DNA from: Agaribacillus aureus
GTDB taxonomy: Bacteria > Bacteroidota > Bacteroidia > Cytophagales > Cyclobacteriaceae
Assembly: GCA_030442055.1 (NCBI GenBank)
Contig: JAUJEB010000001.1
Span: forward strand, 558,001-622,000
DNA: 64,000 nt
Direction of reading: 5' to 3'
Shown here: positions 17,166 through 25,637 of the stretch, piece by piece
Position numbering within the stretch: the first letter of the stretch is position 1
How the letters are laid out: the number at the start of each line of letters is the position of its first letter
The notes under the pieces: generated by a model
The model's database searches: none
Seen by the model: only the letters and a program-made list of their open reading frames with translations
Told to the model about the DNA's origin: nothing
Program-made: the position numbers and the translations under genes

Positions 17166-19442
17166 TCACTCTACGATTATCTCATCCACAAATATCCAAC
17201 TGCCCAGGCCCGTACCGTGATGCCACACAGGTGCAGTTTCCATGTTGTCGGCGAGTACTTTCAGGTATTTGATTTTGGTGGGGTTGAATTCTGAATTGAA
17301 ATATTGAATATCATTGATCTTGCTATCCGGTTTGAGCGGACTTTCATTGGCAACCTTTCCTAAAAGCCTAAAATCTTTTCCATTCAAGGAGCCATAATAG
17401 GAAACACTTTTTGGAAAAAATACAATGTGATTGACCACCTGCAGGAACGCGCTTGAAACCTTAGTCACTTCAACCGCCTCTTCAAGATTAATTACGGCGG
17501 CCATGTCATTGCCTTCAAAGCCCAACCAGTTGGCATAAAAATTAGCACCTCCTAAAGCACCGTCTGTTAGGGCCTGAGGGTCCTCACGCGCATATTTTTT
17601 TGGCCTGGTGAGAAGTTCAACCGGTTTGTCCTCTAAAATATTCTTCTGCTGAGCACGGGTAAGGGTTTTATCATAAAAATCAAGGTATTCATCAGTAGTA
17701 TAACGCATTTCATTCATTGCCGTAATCTCAGCTGCCTCACAAGTCGATTTGAAGTCTGCCAGCCTCTTTTTGAGTCTTTCCGGCACCCGTTTCTGTCCGG
17801 ACTCATCAACATTTACCAACGCGAAGTCATTAGAAGTATTCTGCCTGGACGCCTCCAAAATGGCGTAGTCAACCCCTAATCTGGCTCTTCTGACCCGTTG
17901 CAATACTTCCTGATTATCGGTCACCATCCGTTCTGCTTCGTCAAACCATGCATCATATTGCTTCAATAGTTCGGGTTTTAGATACGATGAGAATGCCTGG
18001 GAGGGATCTCCATAAAGAAAAAGAAAGAAGGTGGAATCTTTTTGTATTTCTTCATGCACGGTTTGAATATAATTGCTCACAAAAGGTGCCGCTTCTTGAT
18101 AATAACCATTCATAAACTCATTCATTATTGAATCAACGGAAACATCAGGATTCCACAATAATTTGGCCGTCAGGTATGAACGCAGCTCGAATAATTCGCT
18201 GGGATTATGGCTGTGTTGTTCAAAAATCCATTTGGCATTGTTGTCCCTAAAAAGCTGTATGTTAGGCTGGAGCGTATGAATATTGGGAAACGGAGCGAGA
18301 AAGTTGGTGAACTGGGTCGTATAATCCCAAATCCTGATATTGCCGGTCTTTTTGCCCCATGCGATCAGGTCATTGGCAAATTCATCACATTTTTCCCCAA
18401 TGGAGGCGCTTCGGTCACATTCTATGGAACACAGGGTGATCAAAACATTCTCCCCTGGTTTAATGTGCTTTGGTGCCTTACGGGTATATTGATAAGCCAG
18501 GGTTGATATTTGAACATCGGGAAATGCTTCGGCGACTTTATTGACAAAAGTGATCATCGAACCGGAGGGTGATTCTTCGTGATCATGAATGGCCTCACAG
18601 GAAGGACATTGACAATATTGCTGGTTGTCATCCTGACTTACCGAAATCACCTTCGCGTCTGGATTTTGCTGGAGCAATGCTGCCACAGTATCTTTTACGA
18701 TATTAAAAACTGCCTCGTTTGTAAGACAAAGTTGGGTTGGCACCCTCCTATCACCCCTCAAAGCATAATATTCCGGATGAGCTTCATAATACTTGTCTTT
18801 AGGTACAAAACGATGGAAGGTATGTACCCTTGCAGAAGGCACATAGCCGGGAAATGCTTCATAAGTCACTTTTCGCTTATCGGCAAATTCCTCATTCTGA
18901 TAGTATAATTGTGAATGAACGGTTCGTGTGGTAATCTCAGGCGTATACCTATAGTCCAAATCCCGGTCAATTGTGATTTTTTGCTTTTTAGGAACATCCT
19001 CTGCATCCGGGGCATAAAATCGACAGCCAAGCTGATTTTCAAGAAATGTATAGACTGCATTCAATGTCCCTTTAGTGTCTCCACCGGCTATAATGAGCTG
19101 TTCCCCATCTACCCTGATCAATACTTCCTCGTTATTCAGGCCCTTTCCTTCCACCCTGGAGGTGGCCCCAACCCAGATACCATTTCCTTCCTTTGCGGTT
19201 GCTTCTGAACTAACAGCAAGTTCCACTCCGCTCATTTCCTGTAGGTACTTTTTCAAAACGGATGCTGCCTTCTTCTCACTCCCATCAGCTTCTTCCGGCA
19301 AAATGATTTGGTACCCGGTATTCCCGCCATCAACCAGAATAATCTCCGGACTTTGACAGGCGGTGATCAAAATTACCAATCCATATAAGATCAAAGAACG
19401 TGAACAAATAGCGAGGCTAAAAGGGTATATTGAAGCTGTCAT
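17166..19442 (-). CDS. DUF4838 lipoprotein, probable glycoside hydrolase with C-terminal F5/8-type domain
   Basis: A 758-residue lipoprotein (VILITACQSPE). The N-terminal domain (about 35-165) resembles the alpha/beta domain that precedes catalytic barrels in GH20 and GH67 enzymes (AASVLKKYLQEMSGVEL, GTLNAVYTFLENQLGCRFYAPD). The central DUF4838 region has VPKDKYYEAHPEYYALRGDR, ISVSQDDNQQYCQCPSCEA and VLITLCSIECDRS. The C-terminal 130 residues look like a discoidin-type carbohydrate-binding domain (DGALGGANFYANWLGFEG, YYGSLNGKDFRLLGKV). Family members occur in glycan loci but I know of no firmly assigned activity. It is transcribed towards the small lipoprotein gene. Confidence 0.75.
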   Translation of the reverse strand: MTASIYPFSLAICSRSLILYGLVILITACQSPEIILVDGGNTGYQIILPEEADGSEKKAASVLKKYLQEMSGVELAVSSEATAKEGNGIWVGATSRVEGKGLNNEEVLIRVDGEQLIIAGGDTKGTLNAVYTFLENQLGCRFYAPDAEDVPKKQKITIDRDLDYRYTPEITTRTVHSQLYYQNEEFADKRKVTYEAFPGYVPSARVHTFHRFVPKDKYYEAHPEYYALRGDRRVPTQLCLTNEAVFNIVKDTVAALLQQNPDAKVISVSQDDNQQYCQCPSCEAIHDHEESPSGSMITFVNKVAEAFPDVQISTLAYQYTRKAPKHIKPGENVLITLCSIECDRSASIGEKCDEFANDLIAWGKKTGNIRIWDYTTQFTNFLAPFPNIHTLQPNIQLFRDNNAKWIFEQHSHNPSELFELRSYLTAKLLWNPDVSVDSIMNEFMNGYYQEAAPFVSNYIQTVHEEIQKDSTFFLFLYGDPSQAFSSYLKPELLKQYDAWFDEAERMVTDNQEVLQRVRRARLGVDYAILEASRQNTSNDFALVNVDESGQKRVPERLKKRLADFKSTCEAAEITAMNEMRYTTDEYLDFYDKTLTRAQQKNILEDKPVELLTRPKKYAREDPQALTDGALGGANFYANWLGFEGNDMAAVINLEEAVEVTKVSSAFLQVVNHIVFFPKSVSYYGSLNGKDFRLLGKVANESPLKPDSKINDIQYFNSEFNPTKIKYLKVLADNMETAPVWHHGTGLGSWIFVDEIIVE

Positions 19443-19449
19443 AATCGTC

Positions 19450-19479
19450 GAATTAGTAAGTGGCTCAATTTACTAATTC
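19450..19479. promoter_or_regulatory. 10-bp inverted repeat upstream of the DUF4838 gene
   Basis: GAATTAGTAA at 19450-19459 and TTACTAATTC at 19470-19479 are perfect inverted copies with a 10-base spacer. The near arm is seven bases upstream of the ATG at 19442 on the minus strand. The spacing places both arms on one DNA face, fitting an operator, or it may form a 5' leader hairpin. Confidence 0.45.
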
Positions 19480-19883
19480 TTATGAATTTAAAATAGCCAT
19501 TTGTTGGAGACCGTAGTTGATTTATGTGCCCAGACATTTTATTGTACTTTCCTGCCTGACAGAGAACAAATAATTGTTGACATGTATTGGAAGCGTTATT
19601 TGGAATGAATTCAGGCATTTTCCGGGTTATCCCTATCCATTTCAGCATCGTTATAACACCTAATGATCATGCGGCCATTAAATCAACCCTGGTCTTTGTA
19701 GCCAATTTCACTATTAACAATTTCTTTAATTTAGTTTGGATGCATAACAAATGTTAAAATTCAATTCGAATATCCGTAACTGCTGATAATTAAAGATAAA
19801 ACCTTATATTGAACCCAATAGGGTTTTATGAATGGGTATAAGTTTAACAGCTCATTGTGATAGTGAAGAAGCCTGCCGGAACA

Positions 19884-20015
19884 ATGGTTAATAAATGGCT
19901 CAGGGCTAAAGAAAACAGGGACGCTAAAGTATATCTTGAAGGCATGATTGAAATGGGTGAGAGTTATTCAATTAATATAAATGGTAAGTACGTAATCTAT
20001 CAATATGCAATATAA
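19884..20015 (+). CDS. Possible small ORF overlapping the GH92 start
   Basis: An ATG ORF of 43 codons (MVNKWLRAKENRDAKVYLEG..., ending YVIYQYAI) that could start at a GTG at 19863. It overlaps the start of the GH92 gene by 11 bases in another frame, an arrangement typical of translational coupling. The composition (charged helix then beta-like end) is plausible for a real protein, but there is no recognised family. It might be the tail of a decayed gene. The rest of the 19480-19860 gap shows no convincing gene. Confidence 0.3.
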   Translation: MVNKWLRAKENRDAKVYLEGMIEMGESYSININGKYVIYQYAI

Positions 20016-22260
20016 TCTTTCAATACTGGTGCTCTTTTGTGCCTGTCTCTTTTCTTGTACAACGCAAAGTACAAAAAGTCCCATTGAGTATGTTAACTCA
20101 TTTATTGGTTCAACAGGTGCGAGCGAATCTGATTATGGCGGAACCATCCCATCGGTCGCACCCCCATTTGCCATGACACAGTGGAGTGCCATGACTCGTG
20201 AGAATTACATTAGCAGTAATCCCTACAATTATAAGGACTCATCAATAATCGGTTTTATTGGAACGCATCAACCCGCCATTTGGATGGGAGATTATGGGTT
20301 TATCTCATTTCTTCCCTCAACCGGAAAGGTAAAAATATCAGCAAAAGACAGAGCATTGAAGTTTAAACATGAAGATGAAAAAGCTTCTCCTTACTTTTAC
20401 TCAGTGCAGGCAACTACGGAAAATGGTGGGCAAATTAAAACCGAAATAGCTTCCACCCTTCGGTGCGCGATTTTTAACATCTCCTTACCTCCCGGAAATG
20501 AAAATCATATCTTTGTTGAAGCCAGTCGAAAAATATCGGATCAGAAAGAATTTGTTGGATTTATTCGTATTCTACCAGAATCCAATGAGATTATCGGATA
20601 TAATTCAGACCGTCACTCTTACATGCTGGGGCCAGATTTACCAAATTTCAAAGGATATTTTGTTATGCAGTTTTCAAAACCCTTTACCCGGTCAGGCCTG
20701 TGGGAAGGCGATCAGCTTCTCGAAGGTGCTACGGAAAAAAAGGGAGACCATATCGGGGGATACGTTTATTTTGATATGGGAGGGGACGAGATTGTCCAGG
20801 TTAAAATGGCAACATCGTTTATAAGCATAGAACAGGCACGTCAAAACCTTAGTAATGAAATCCCGGAATGGGATTTCGATCAGGTTGTTAATGAAAATAA
20901 AGCTGAATGGGAAAAATATTTTGACCGTGTAATTGTGGAAAGTGACGATGAAGATCAGAAAACCTGCTTTTACACTGCTTTGCATCGAACCTTACAATAT
21001 CCACGTATTTTTTCAGAATACGGAAAATACTATAGTGCCTTTGATGATACAATTCATGTGGGGAACAGTTATAATGATTATTCGCTTTGGGATACTTTCA
21101 GGGCGCAACACCCCTGGCTAACATTGGTTGCTCCGGAGCATGTAAATCCAATGATTCAGTCGCTTTTGCAAATGTACGACGAAGGAGGTTGGATGCCCAA
21201 ATGGCCAAACCCCACGTATTCTAATATAATGATCGGAACTCATGCGGATGCCGTTGTTGCTGATGCATTTGTTAAAAACTTCAGAGACTATGATCTGGAT
21301 AAAGCTTACACAGCGGTCTATAAAAACGCAATGACTCCTCCTGATAATGACACAACCATGCGCTGGGCTGACCGGGAGAAAACCAAATTATATGAAGGTC
21401 GGGGTGGTTTGACGTATTATAAAGAAAAGGGATATATTCCTGCCGATAAAACGGCAGAATCGGTTTCACGAACGCTTGAGTTTGCTTATGATGATTTTTG
21501 CGTGGCACAAATTGCCAAAGGATTAGGCAAAGCAGATGATTACGACTATTTTTTAAAACGAAGTAAAAATTACAGGAATATTTACGATCCTGAAACCGGG
21601 TTTATGAGTGCCCGAAATTTTGATGGTACTTTTGTTCAAGAAATAAAAGCCAAGATTGATGAGGTGGAACAGGTGGTTGAAGAAGGAATTACAGAAGGTG
21701 GCCGGTGGACCTATCTGTTTTGTGTTATGCAAGATGTTGAGGGGCTTATTTCATTAACAGGAGGGAGAGAAAAATTTATAAGTTTGCTTGATCAGAATTT
21801 TGATGAAGGTCATTTCCAACATCGAAACGAACCCGGACATCATTTTATTTATCTCTACAATTACGCTGGAGAACCATCAAAAACTCAGGAGAAAATATGG
21901 GAACACACGCCTTTGAATTATCGGAATGCCCCGGACGGATTATCCGGGAATGATGATTGTGGTCAAATGTCTGCCTGGCTAATATTCAGTAGCATGGGAT
22001 TTTACCCTGTTTGCCCTGGAAGCGGAGAATATGTTATCGGTTCTCCATTGTATTCTAAAATAGTACTAAATCTCCCGGAGCCTTATCATAAAAAAGTTAT
22101 CATAAGTGCAAAAGGTGTAGACGAGGGAAAAAAATACATAAAATCATTGACTTTGGATGGAAAACCCATTACAAAACCATTTATAAGTCATGCCGATATC
22201 GTATCATGTGATGAACTTGTTTTTGAAATGTCTGCAACACCGACAGATTGGGGGAGGTGA
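20005..22260 (+). CDS. GH92 alpha-mannosidase lipoprotein
   Basis: A 751-residue lipoprotein (FCACLFSCTTQ). The N-terminal beta-sandwich begins with IEYVNSFIGSTGASESDYGG and contains GFIGTHQPAIWMGDYG. The C-terminal (alpha/alpha) catalytic domain has LWDTFRAQHPWLTLVAPEHV, GGWMPKWPNP, MIGTHADAVVADAF, HFQHRNEPGHHFIYLYNYAG (Glu609, candidate general acid) and GNDDCGQMSAWLIFSSMGFYP (Asp650/651, candidate base region). These enzymes are calcium-dependent exo-acting alpha-mannosidases. Unlike the partial GH92 at the left edge it is not in the SusCD operon, stands alone on the plus strand and may serve a different mannose linkage. Confidence 0.95.
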   Translation: MQYNLSILVLFCACLFSCTTQSTKSPIEYVNSFIGSTGASESDYGGTIPSVAPPFAMTQWSAMTRENYISSNPYNYKDSSIIGFIGTHQPAIWMGDYGFISFLPSTGKVKISAKDRALKFKHEDEKASPYFYSVQATTENGGQIKTEIASTLRCAIFNISLPPGNENHIFVEASRKISDQKEFVGFIRILPESNEIIGYNSDRHSYMLGPDLPNFKGYFVMQFSKPFTRSGLWEGDQLLEGATEKKGDHIGGYVYFDMGGDEIVQVKMATSFISIEQARQNLSNEIPEWDFDQVVNENKAEWEKYFDRVIVESDDEDQKTCFYTALHRTLQYPRIFSEYGKYYSAFDDTIHVGNSYNDYSLWDTFRAQHPWLTLVAPEHVNPMIQSLLQMYDEGGWMPKWPNPTYSNIMIGTHADAVVADAFVKNFRDYDLDKAYTAVYKNAMTPPDNDTTMRWADREKTKLYEGRGGLTYYKEKGYIPADKTAESVSRTLEFAYDDFCVAQIAKGLGKADDYDYFLKRSKNYRNIYDPETGFMSARNFDGTFVQEIKAKIDEVEQVVEEGITEGGRWTYLFCVMQDVEGLISLTGGREKFISLLDQNFDEGHFQHRNEPGHHFIYLYNYAGEPSKTQEKIWEHTPLNYRNAPDGLSGNDDCGQMSAWLIFSSMGFYPVCPGSGEYVIGSPLYSKIVLNLPEPYHKKVIISAKGVDEGKKYIKSLTLDGKPITKPFISHADIVSCDELVFEMSATPTDWGR

Positions 22261-22481
22261 ATTGTCTAAACTAGTAATCGCCGGCATAAAGGTTTGGATC
22301 ATTGCCTTTACGAAAGTTTAGGCCCATTAAATTATAATTTATTAATTTTCCCAATTGTTCCAATCCTATAGCTGTATACCCACTTATTTAAGTCAATTTG
22401 ATCTTCTCATGTGCGTTGTAGAAATTTCGTGTAACTGATGAGGAATCTTATTAGAAATAATTGATTCAAGCAATCTTTTTG

Positions 22482-22497
22482 TCAGGGTTTACCCTGA
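22482..22497. promoter_or_regulatory. Short dyad upstream of the histidine kinase gene
   Basis: TCAGGGT (22482-22488) and ACCCTGA (22491-22497) are inverted copies separated by two T. It lies about 100 bp before the TPR histidine kinase ATG in a 325-base gap that otherwise shows no gene. A possible protein-binding site. Confidence 0.3.
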
Positions 22498-22555
22498 TAG
22501 CTCAATATCAAGGATTTCCGGGTTTTAAATCCCAGTTATAATCGTCAATTTTGAG

Positions 22556-22563
22556 TAAATTTG
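22556..22563 (+). promoter_or_regulatory. Candidate Bacteroidota -7 promoter element
   Basis: TAAATTTG matches the Bacteroidota -7 consensus TAnnTTTG exactly and lies 22 bases before the histidine kinase ATG, a normal distance for a short leader. A clear TTG -33 element at the expected spacing is not seen. Confidence 0.35.
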
Positions 22564-22585
22564 TTATGGATCTAACCCGGCTAAT

Positions 22586-24604
22586 ATGAGAAGAGGCCAA
22601 TTTATTATCGGATGTCTTGTATTTTTCATTTTTTTTCAAGCCTCAGCCCTGGCCCAAAATCAGGAGCTGATCGACAGCCTGAAAAATGTTATAGCCCATC
22701 AGCCCGATGATACGCTCAAAATAAAGACCATGAATGCCCTTACCTGGCAACTGATCATCACCCGACGGCAAACCGAACTGGCCAGGCAATATGCTGATAG
22801 CGGCATGCTATTGAGTGAGAAATTAAATTATCCATTTGGCATCGCTAAATCCCACTATTATTACGGGGTAATTGGCAGGCTGGAAGGCGACTACTACGAG
22901 GCGCTCAACCATTTTGATCAGTATAATACCTATGCTACCAACCGGGGAGATAGCGTTAATGTCGCCAATGGTCTCTACCATATGGCGGTTATTAACAGTT
23001 TCCAGGGGAATTATGAAACCAGCCTGGATCTTCATTACAGGATTCTTAAAATCTATGAGAAAGAACAAGATGAATATAGCATAGCAACCACACTGAATAG
23101 CATTGGAATAATACATTTCAGAATGAAAAACTATGATGAGGCGATCAAACATTATAATCAGGCCATTGCCATCATGACCAAATTGGAGGAAGAAATCGAT
23201 ATTGCAGATGGGCTGCACAATCTGGGCAATGTATACGCTACCATGGGACAATATGACGAAGCTATAACGTATTATAACCGTGCGCTGGCAATAGATGAAA
23301 AATTAGACAATGAATGGGGAATTGCCTATCAAAAAGAAAATCTTGGTCTGGTCTACTCCGAAAAGGGCAATCTCCGTCAAGCGCTGAATTACCAAAAAGA
23401 AGCATTGGAAATCAGAAAAGCATTGGGCCAAAAGAAAGAAATTGCAATGAGTAATAATAAAGTTGGATTTGTTCTTTCCGAAATGAACCAAAACCAACAG
23501 GCCATAGGTCATTTTCTGGAAGGGGCCCGTATTGCAAAAGAAATTGGATCAAACCCTGATTTAAAAGACAGTTATGAATTCTTGTCCAGGGCTTATGCAA
23601 AATTGGGTAATTATAAAAAAGCCTATGAAAATCACAAACAATATAGCCACGTACAAGACAGCATTTTTAATCAAACCAGTGCGCAACAAATCAATGAATT
23701 AAAGGCGCGCTATGAAGCCGAGAAAAGAGAGCGGGAAATCCAATTATTGACCAGCGAAAAGAAAATCCAGGGTGCAGAAATCGCGCAGCAGAAAGCCATT
23801 AAGAACGCATTTATTATGGGTTCCATATTATTGCTGATATTAATTGGTGTTTTATATGCCGCCTATAAAAACCGGATACAAGCCATCAGACTTATCAACA
23901 AACAAAAACAGGAAATTAATGATCAAAAAATTAAAGAGCTGGAGAATAACCAAAAACTTTTTGCGCTGGACGCCATGATATCCGGCCAGGAAGCCGAAAG
24001 AAAAAGAATTGCAAGCGACCTCCATGACGGATTGGGTGTTTTGCTTTCAACAGCCCAAATGCACTTCAACAGCGTCGACAACAAAATAGATCATCCCAAT
24101 GGAGTCGCTATGTATAGCAAAGCCAATGCCCTGCTTGACGAGGCATGTATCGAGGTAAGAAAAATAGCCCATAATATGATGCCGGGTTCATTATTGAAAC
24201 TTGGACTGGTGCCCGCATTAAATGATTTGTGCGAAAAACTTCGGAAAGAAGATGAACTGGAAATTTCCTTAGAAGCATTTGAAATGGACAAACGTTTTAA
24301 GGAAACTGCTGAAATCACCATTTATCGGTTAATTCAGGAAATGCTTAACAACGTCATTAAACATGCCCAAGCCAGCGAAGTCATTGTTCAGCTGATGAAT
24401 AACAATGGAAATGTCAATATTACAGTTGAAGACAACGGGATTGGTTTTAATGTTTACGAGGCCCTCGGTAGCGGGGGAATGGGTTTAAAGAGTATTGAAT
24501 CCAGGGTTAAATACCTGAATGGAAATTTAAATATTATGTCGGAGCAGGGAAAGGGAACATCAGTAACGGTTGAAATCGATAAGAAAGTATTGTTTAAAGA
24601 ATAA
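22586..24604 (+). CDS. TPR-containing sensor histidine kinase (HisKA_3 type)
   Basis: A 672-residue membrane kinase. Signal peptide to about residue 24 (FFQASALAQ), then at least seven TPR repeats from about 60 to 370 (for example NLGNVYATMGQYDEAITYYN), one membrane helix near 407-427 (FIMGSILLLILIGVLYAAY), a coiled-coil linker, a HisKA_3 dimerisation/phosphoacceptor domain with His480 (RKRIASDLHDGLG) and a HATPase_c domain (EMLNNVIKHAQAS, VEDNGIGFN, GGMGLKSIE). The TPR part would be periplasmic and sense a protein or peptide ligand. The NarL-type regulator gene follows after 11 bp, so they form a two-component pair. Confidence 0.95.
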   Translation: MRRGQFIIGCLVFFIFFQASALAQNQELIDSLKNVIAHQPDDTLKIKTMNALTWQLIITRRQTELARQYADSGMLLSEKLNYPFGIAKSHYYYGVIGRLEGDYYEALNHFDQYNTYATNRGDSVNVANGLYHMAVINSFQGNYETSLDLHYRILKIYEKEQDEYSIATTLNSIGIIHFRMKNYDEAIKHYNQAIAIMTKLEEEIDIADGLHNLGNVYATMGQYDEAITYYNRALAIDEKLDNEWGIAYQKENLGLVYSEKGNLRQALNYQKEALEIRKALGQKKEIAMSNNKVGFVLSEMNQNQQAIGHFLEGARIAKEIGSNPDLKDSYEFLSRAYAKLGNYKKAYENHKQYSHVQDSIFNQTSAQQINELKARYEAEKREREIQLLTSEKKIQGAEIAQQKAIKNAFIMGSILLLILIGVLYAAYKNRIQAIRLINKQKQEINDQKIKELENNQKLFALDAMISGQEAERKRIASDLHDGLGVLLSTAQMHFNSVDNKIDHPNGVAMYSKANALLDEACIEVRKIAHNMMPGSLLKLGLVPALNDLCEKLRKEDELEISLEAFEMDKRFKETAEITIYRLIQEMLNNVIKHAQASEVIVQLMNNNGNVNITVEDNGIGFNVYEALGSGGMGLKSIESRVKYLNGNLNIMSEQGKGTSVTVEIDKKVLFKE

Positions 24605-24615
24605 TTTCAAACAGC

Positions 24616-25257
24616 ATGATAAATATATTGATCGCCGAAGATCATCAAATGATGGTTGATGGTATTAAAGCCATGTTGGCAAACGAACCCGCCATACGCG
24701 TAGTGGCAGAAGCTTCGAATGGCATTGAGGCACTTTCCCTCCTGGAGAAAAATGATATTGATATCGTTTTGCTCGATATAAATATGCCTGTTTTAGATGG
24801 TGTTGAAACCAGTAAGAAAATCAAGGCATTGTACCCCATGGTAAAAGTGATTGCCTTATCCATGTATGATGAGGGTGCATTGATTTATAGCATGCTAAAG
24901 AATGGTGTAAAAGGTTATATCCTTAAAAACATTGGTAAAGAAAGGCTGCTCGAGGCGATACAGACTGTATATGACGGTGAGAATTATTTTTCAGATCATG
25001 TGAAAGATACCCTGATGACAAGTATGCAGCCCGGTAAAACAAAGAGTTCCTCGGAATTTATGGTAAAACTAACACGCAGAGAAAAGGAAATCATCAATTT
25101 GATTATCGACGAATATACTACTGCAGAAATTGCAGAGAAACTTTTCATTAGCGAAAAAACCGTGGAAACCCATAGAAAACACGTACTTCAAAAACTGAAT
25201 GTCCGAAATACCGCCGGCCTCGTTCGGACAGTTATTCAAAAGGGGCTTCTGGACTAA
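24616..25257 (+). CDS. NarL/FixJ-family response regulator
   Basis: A 213-residue regulator. The receiver domain (1-120) has the acidic pair in IAEDHQMM and the phosphoacceptor Asp54 in VLLDINMP. Thr/Ser in IALSMYDEG and Lys in YILKNIGKE complete the active-site set. The C-terminal LuxR helix-turn-helix (about 148-210) reads LTRREKEIINLIIDEYTTAEI and KTVETHRKHVLQKLNVRN. It is the partner of the upstream TPR kinase. Downstream genes 25638-34152 are on the same strand and could be targets, but no binding site is identified. Confidence 0.95.
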   Translation: MINILIAEDHQMMVDGIKAMLANEPAIRVVAEASNGIEALSLLEKNDIDIVLLDINMPVLDGVETSKKIKALYPMVKVIALSMYDEGALIYSMLKNGVKGYILKNIGKERLLEAIQTVYDGENYFSDHVKDTLMTSMQPGKTKSSSEFMVKLTRREKEIINLIIDEYTTAEIAEKLFISEKTVETHRKHVLQKLNVRNTAGLVRTVIQKGLLD

Positions 25258-25584
25258 TTTTCAACCTCGATATCATACATTTCCCCGAACATCAGGGTTT
25301 TCAGGTATATTTTTAATTCATGGTTTTAGGTGATTTATGGGAAAGTGTTTCTCTCGAAATTTATACTATAATTTTTAACTATTAGCATATGATGCCAAAG
25401 GGTATCATTTAAGAACTGTATAGTATAATGACTAAAAACCTATGATGTTTCAGGTACACCCACAAAATTCATGGTCAGAATTAGACCAGATCATTATTAC
25501 TCCGGGTGATAAAATAGTTACCAATACCTGCTAAAATTCATAATCAGTTAAACAGTTGATAATAGTTAAAAATTGGGTGTGATC

Positions 25585-25619
25585 ACCGGTTTCCACCTTT
25601 ACGGTGGAGACCGGTTTTT
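25585..25619 (+). terminator. Strong hairpin with T-tail just before the 25638 gene
   Basis: ACCGGTTTCCACC (25585-25597) and GGTGGAGACCGGT (25603-25615) form a 13-bp stem with one G-U pair and a 5-base loop, followed by TTTT. It has intrinsic terminator form but lies 330 bases after the response regulator and only 18 bases before the next ATG. The rest of the 25258-25584 gap shows no convincing gene. It could end read-through from the regulator operon or act as a leader attenuator. Confidence 0.7.
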
Positions 25620-25637
25620 AAACAAAATTTTCAAACT

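Noticed and set aside
19439-19648. Minus-strand ORF of 69 codons upstream of the DUF4838 gene
   Set aside because: Starts and ends in AT-rich DNA, has no ribosome site or family features and runs across the start-proximal inverted repeat.
25442-25534. Plus-strand ORF of 30 codons in the gap after the response regulator
   Set aside because: No ribosome-binding site, no signal or domain features; too short to support.
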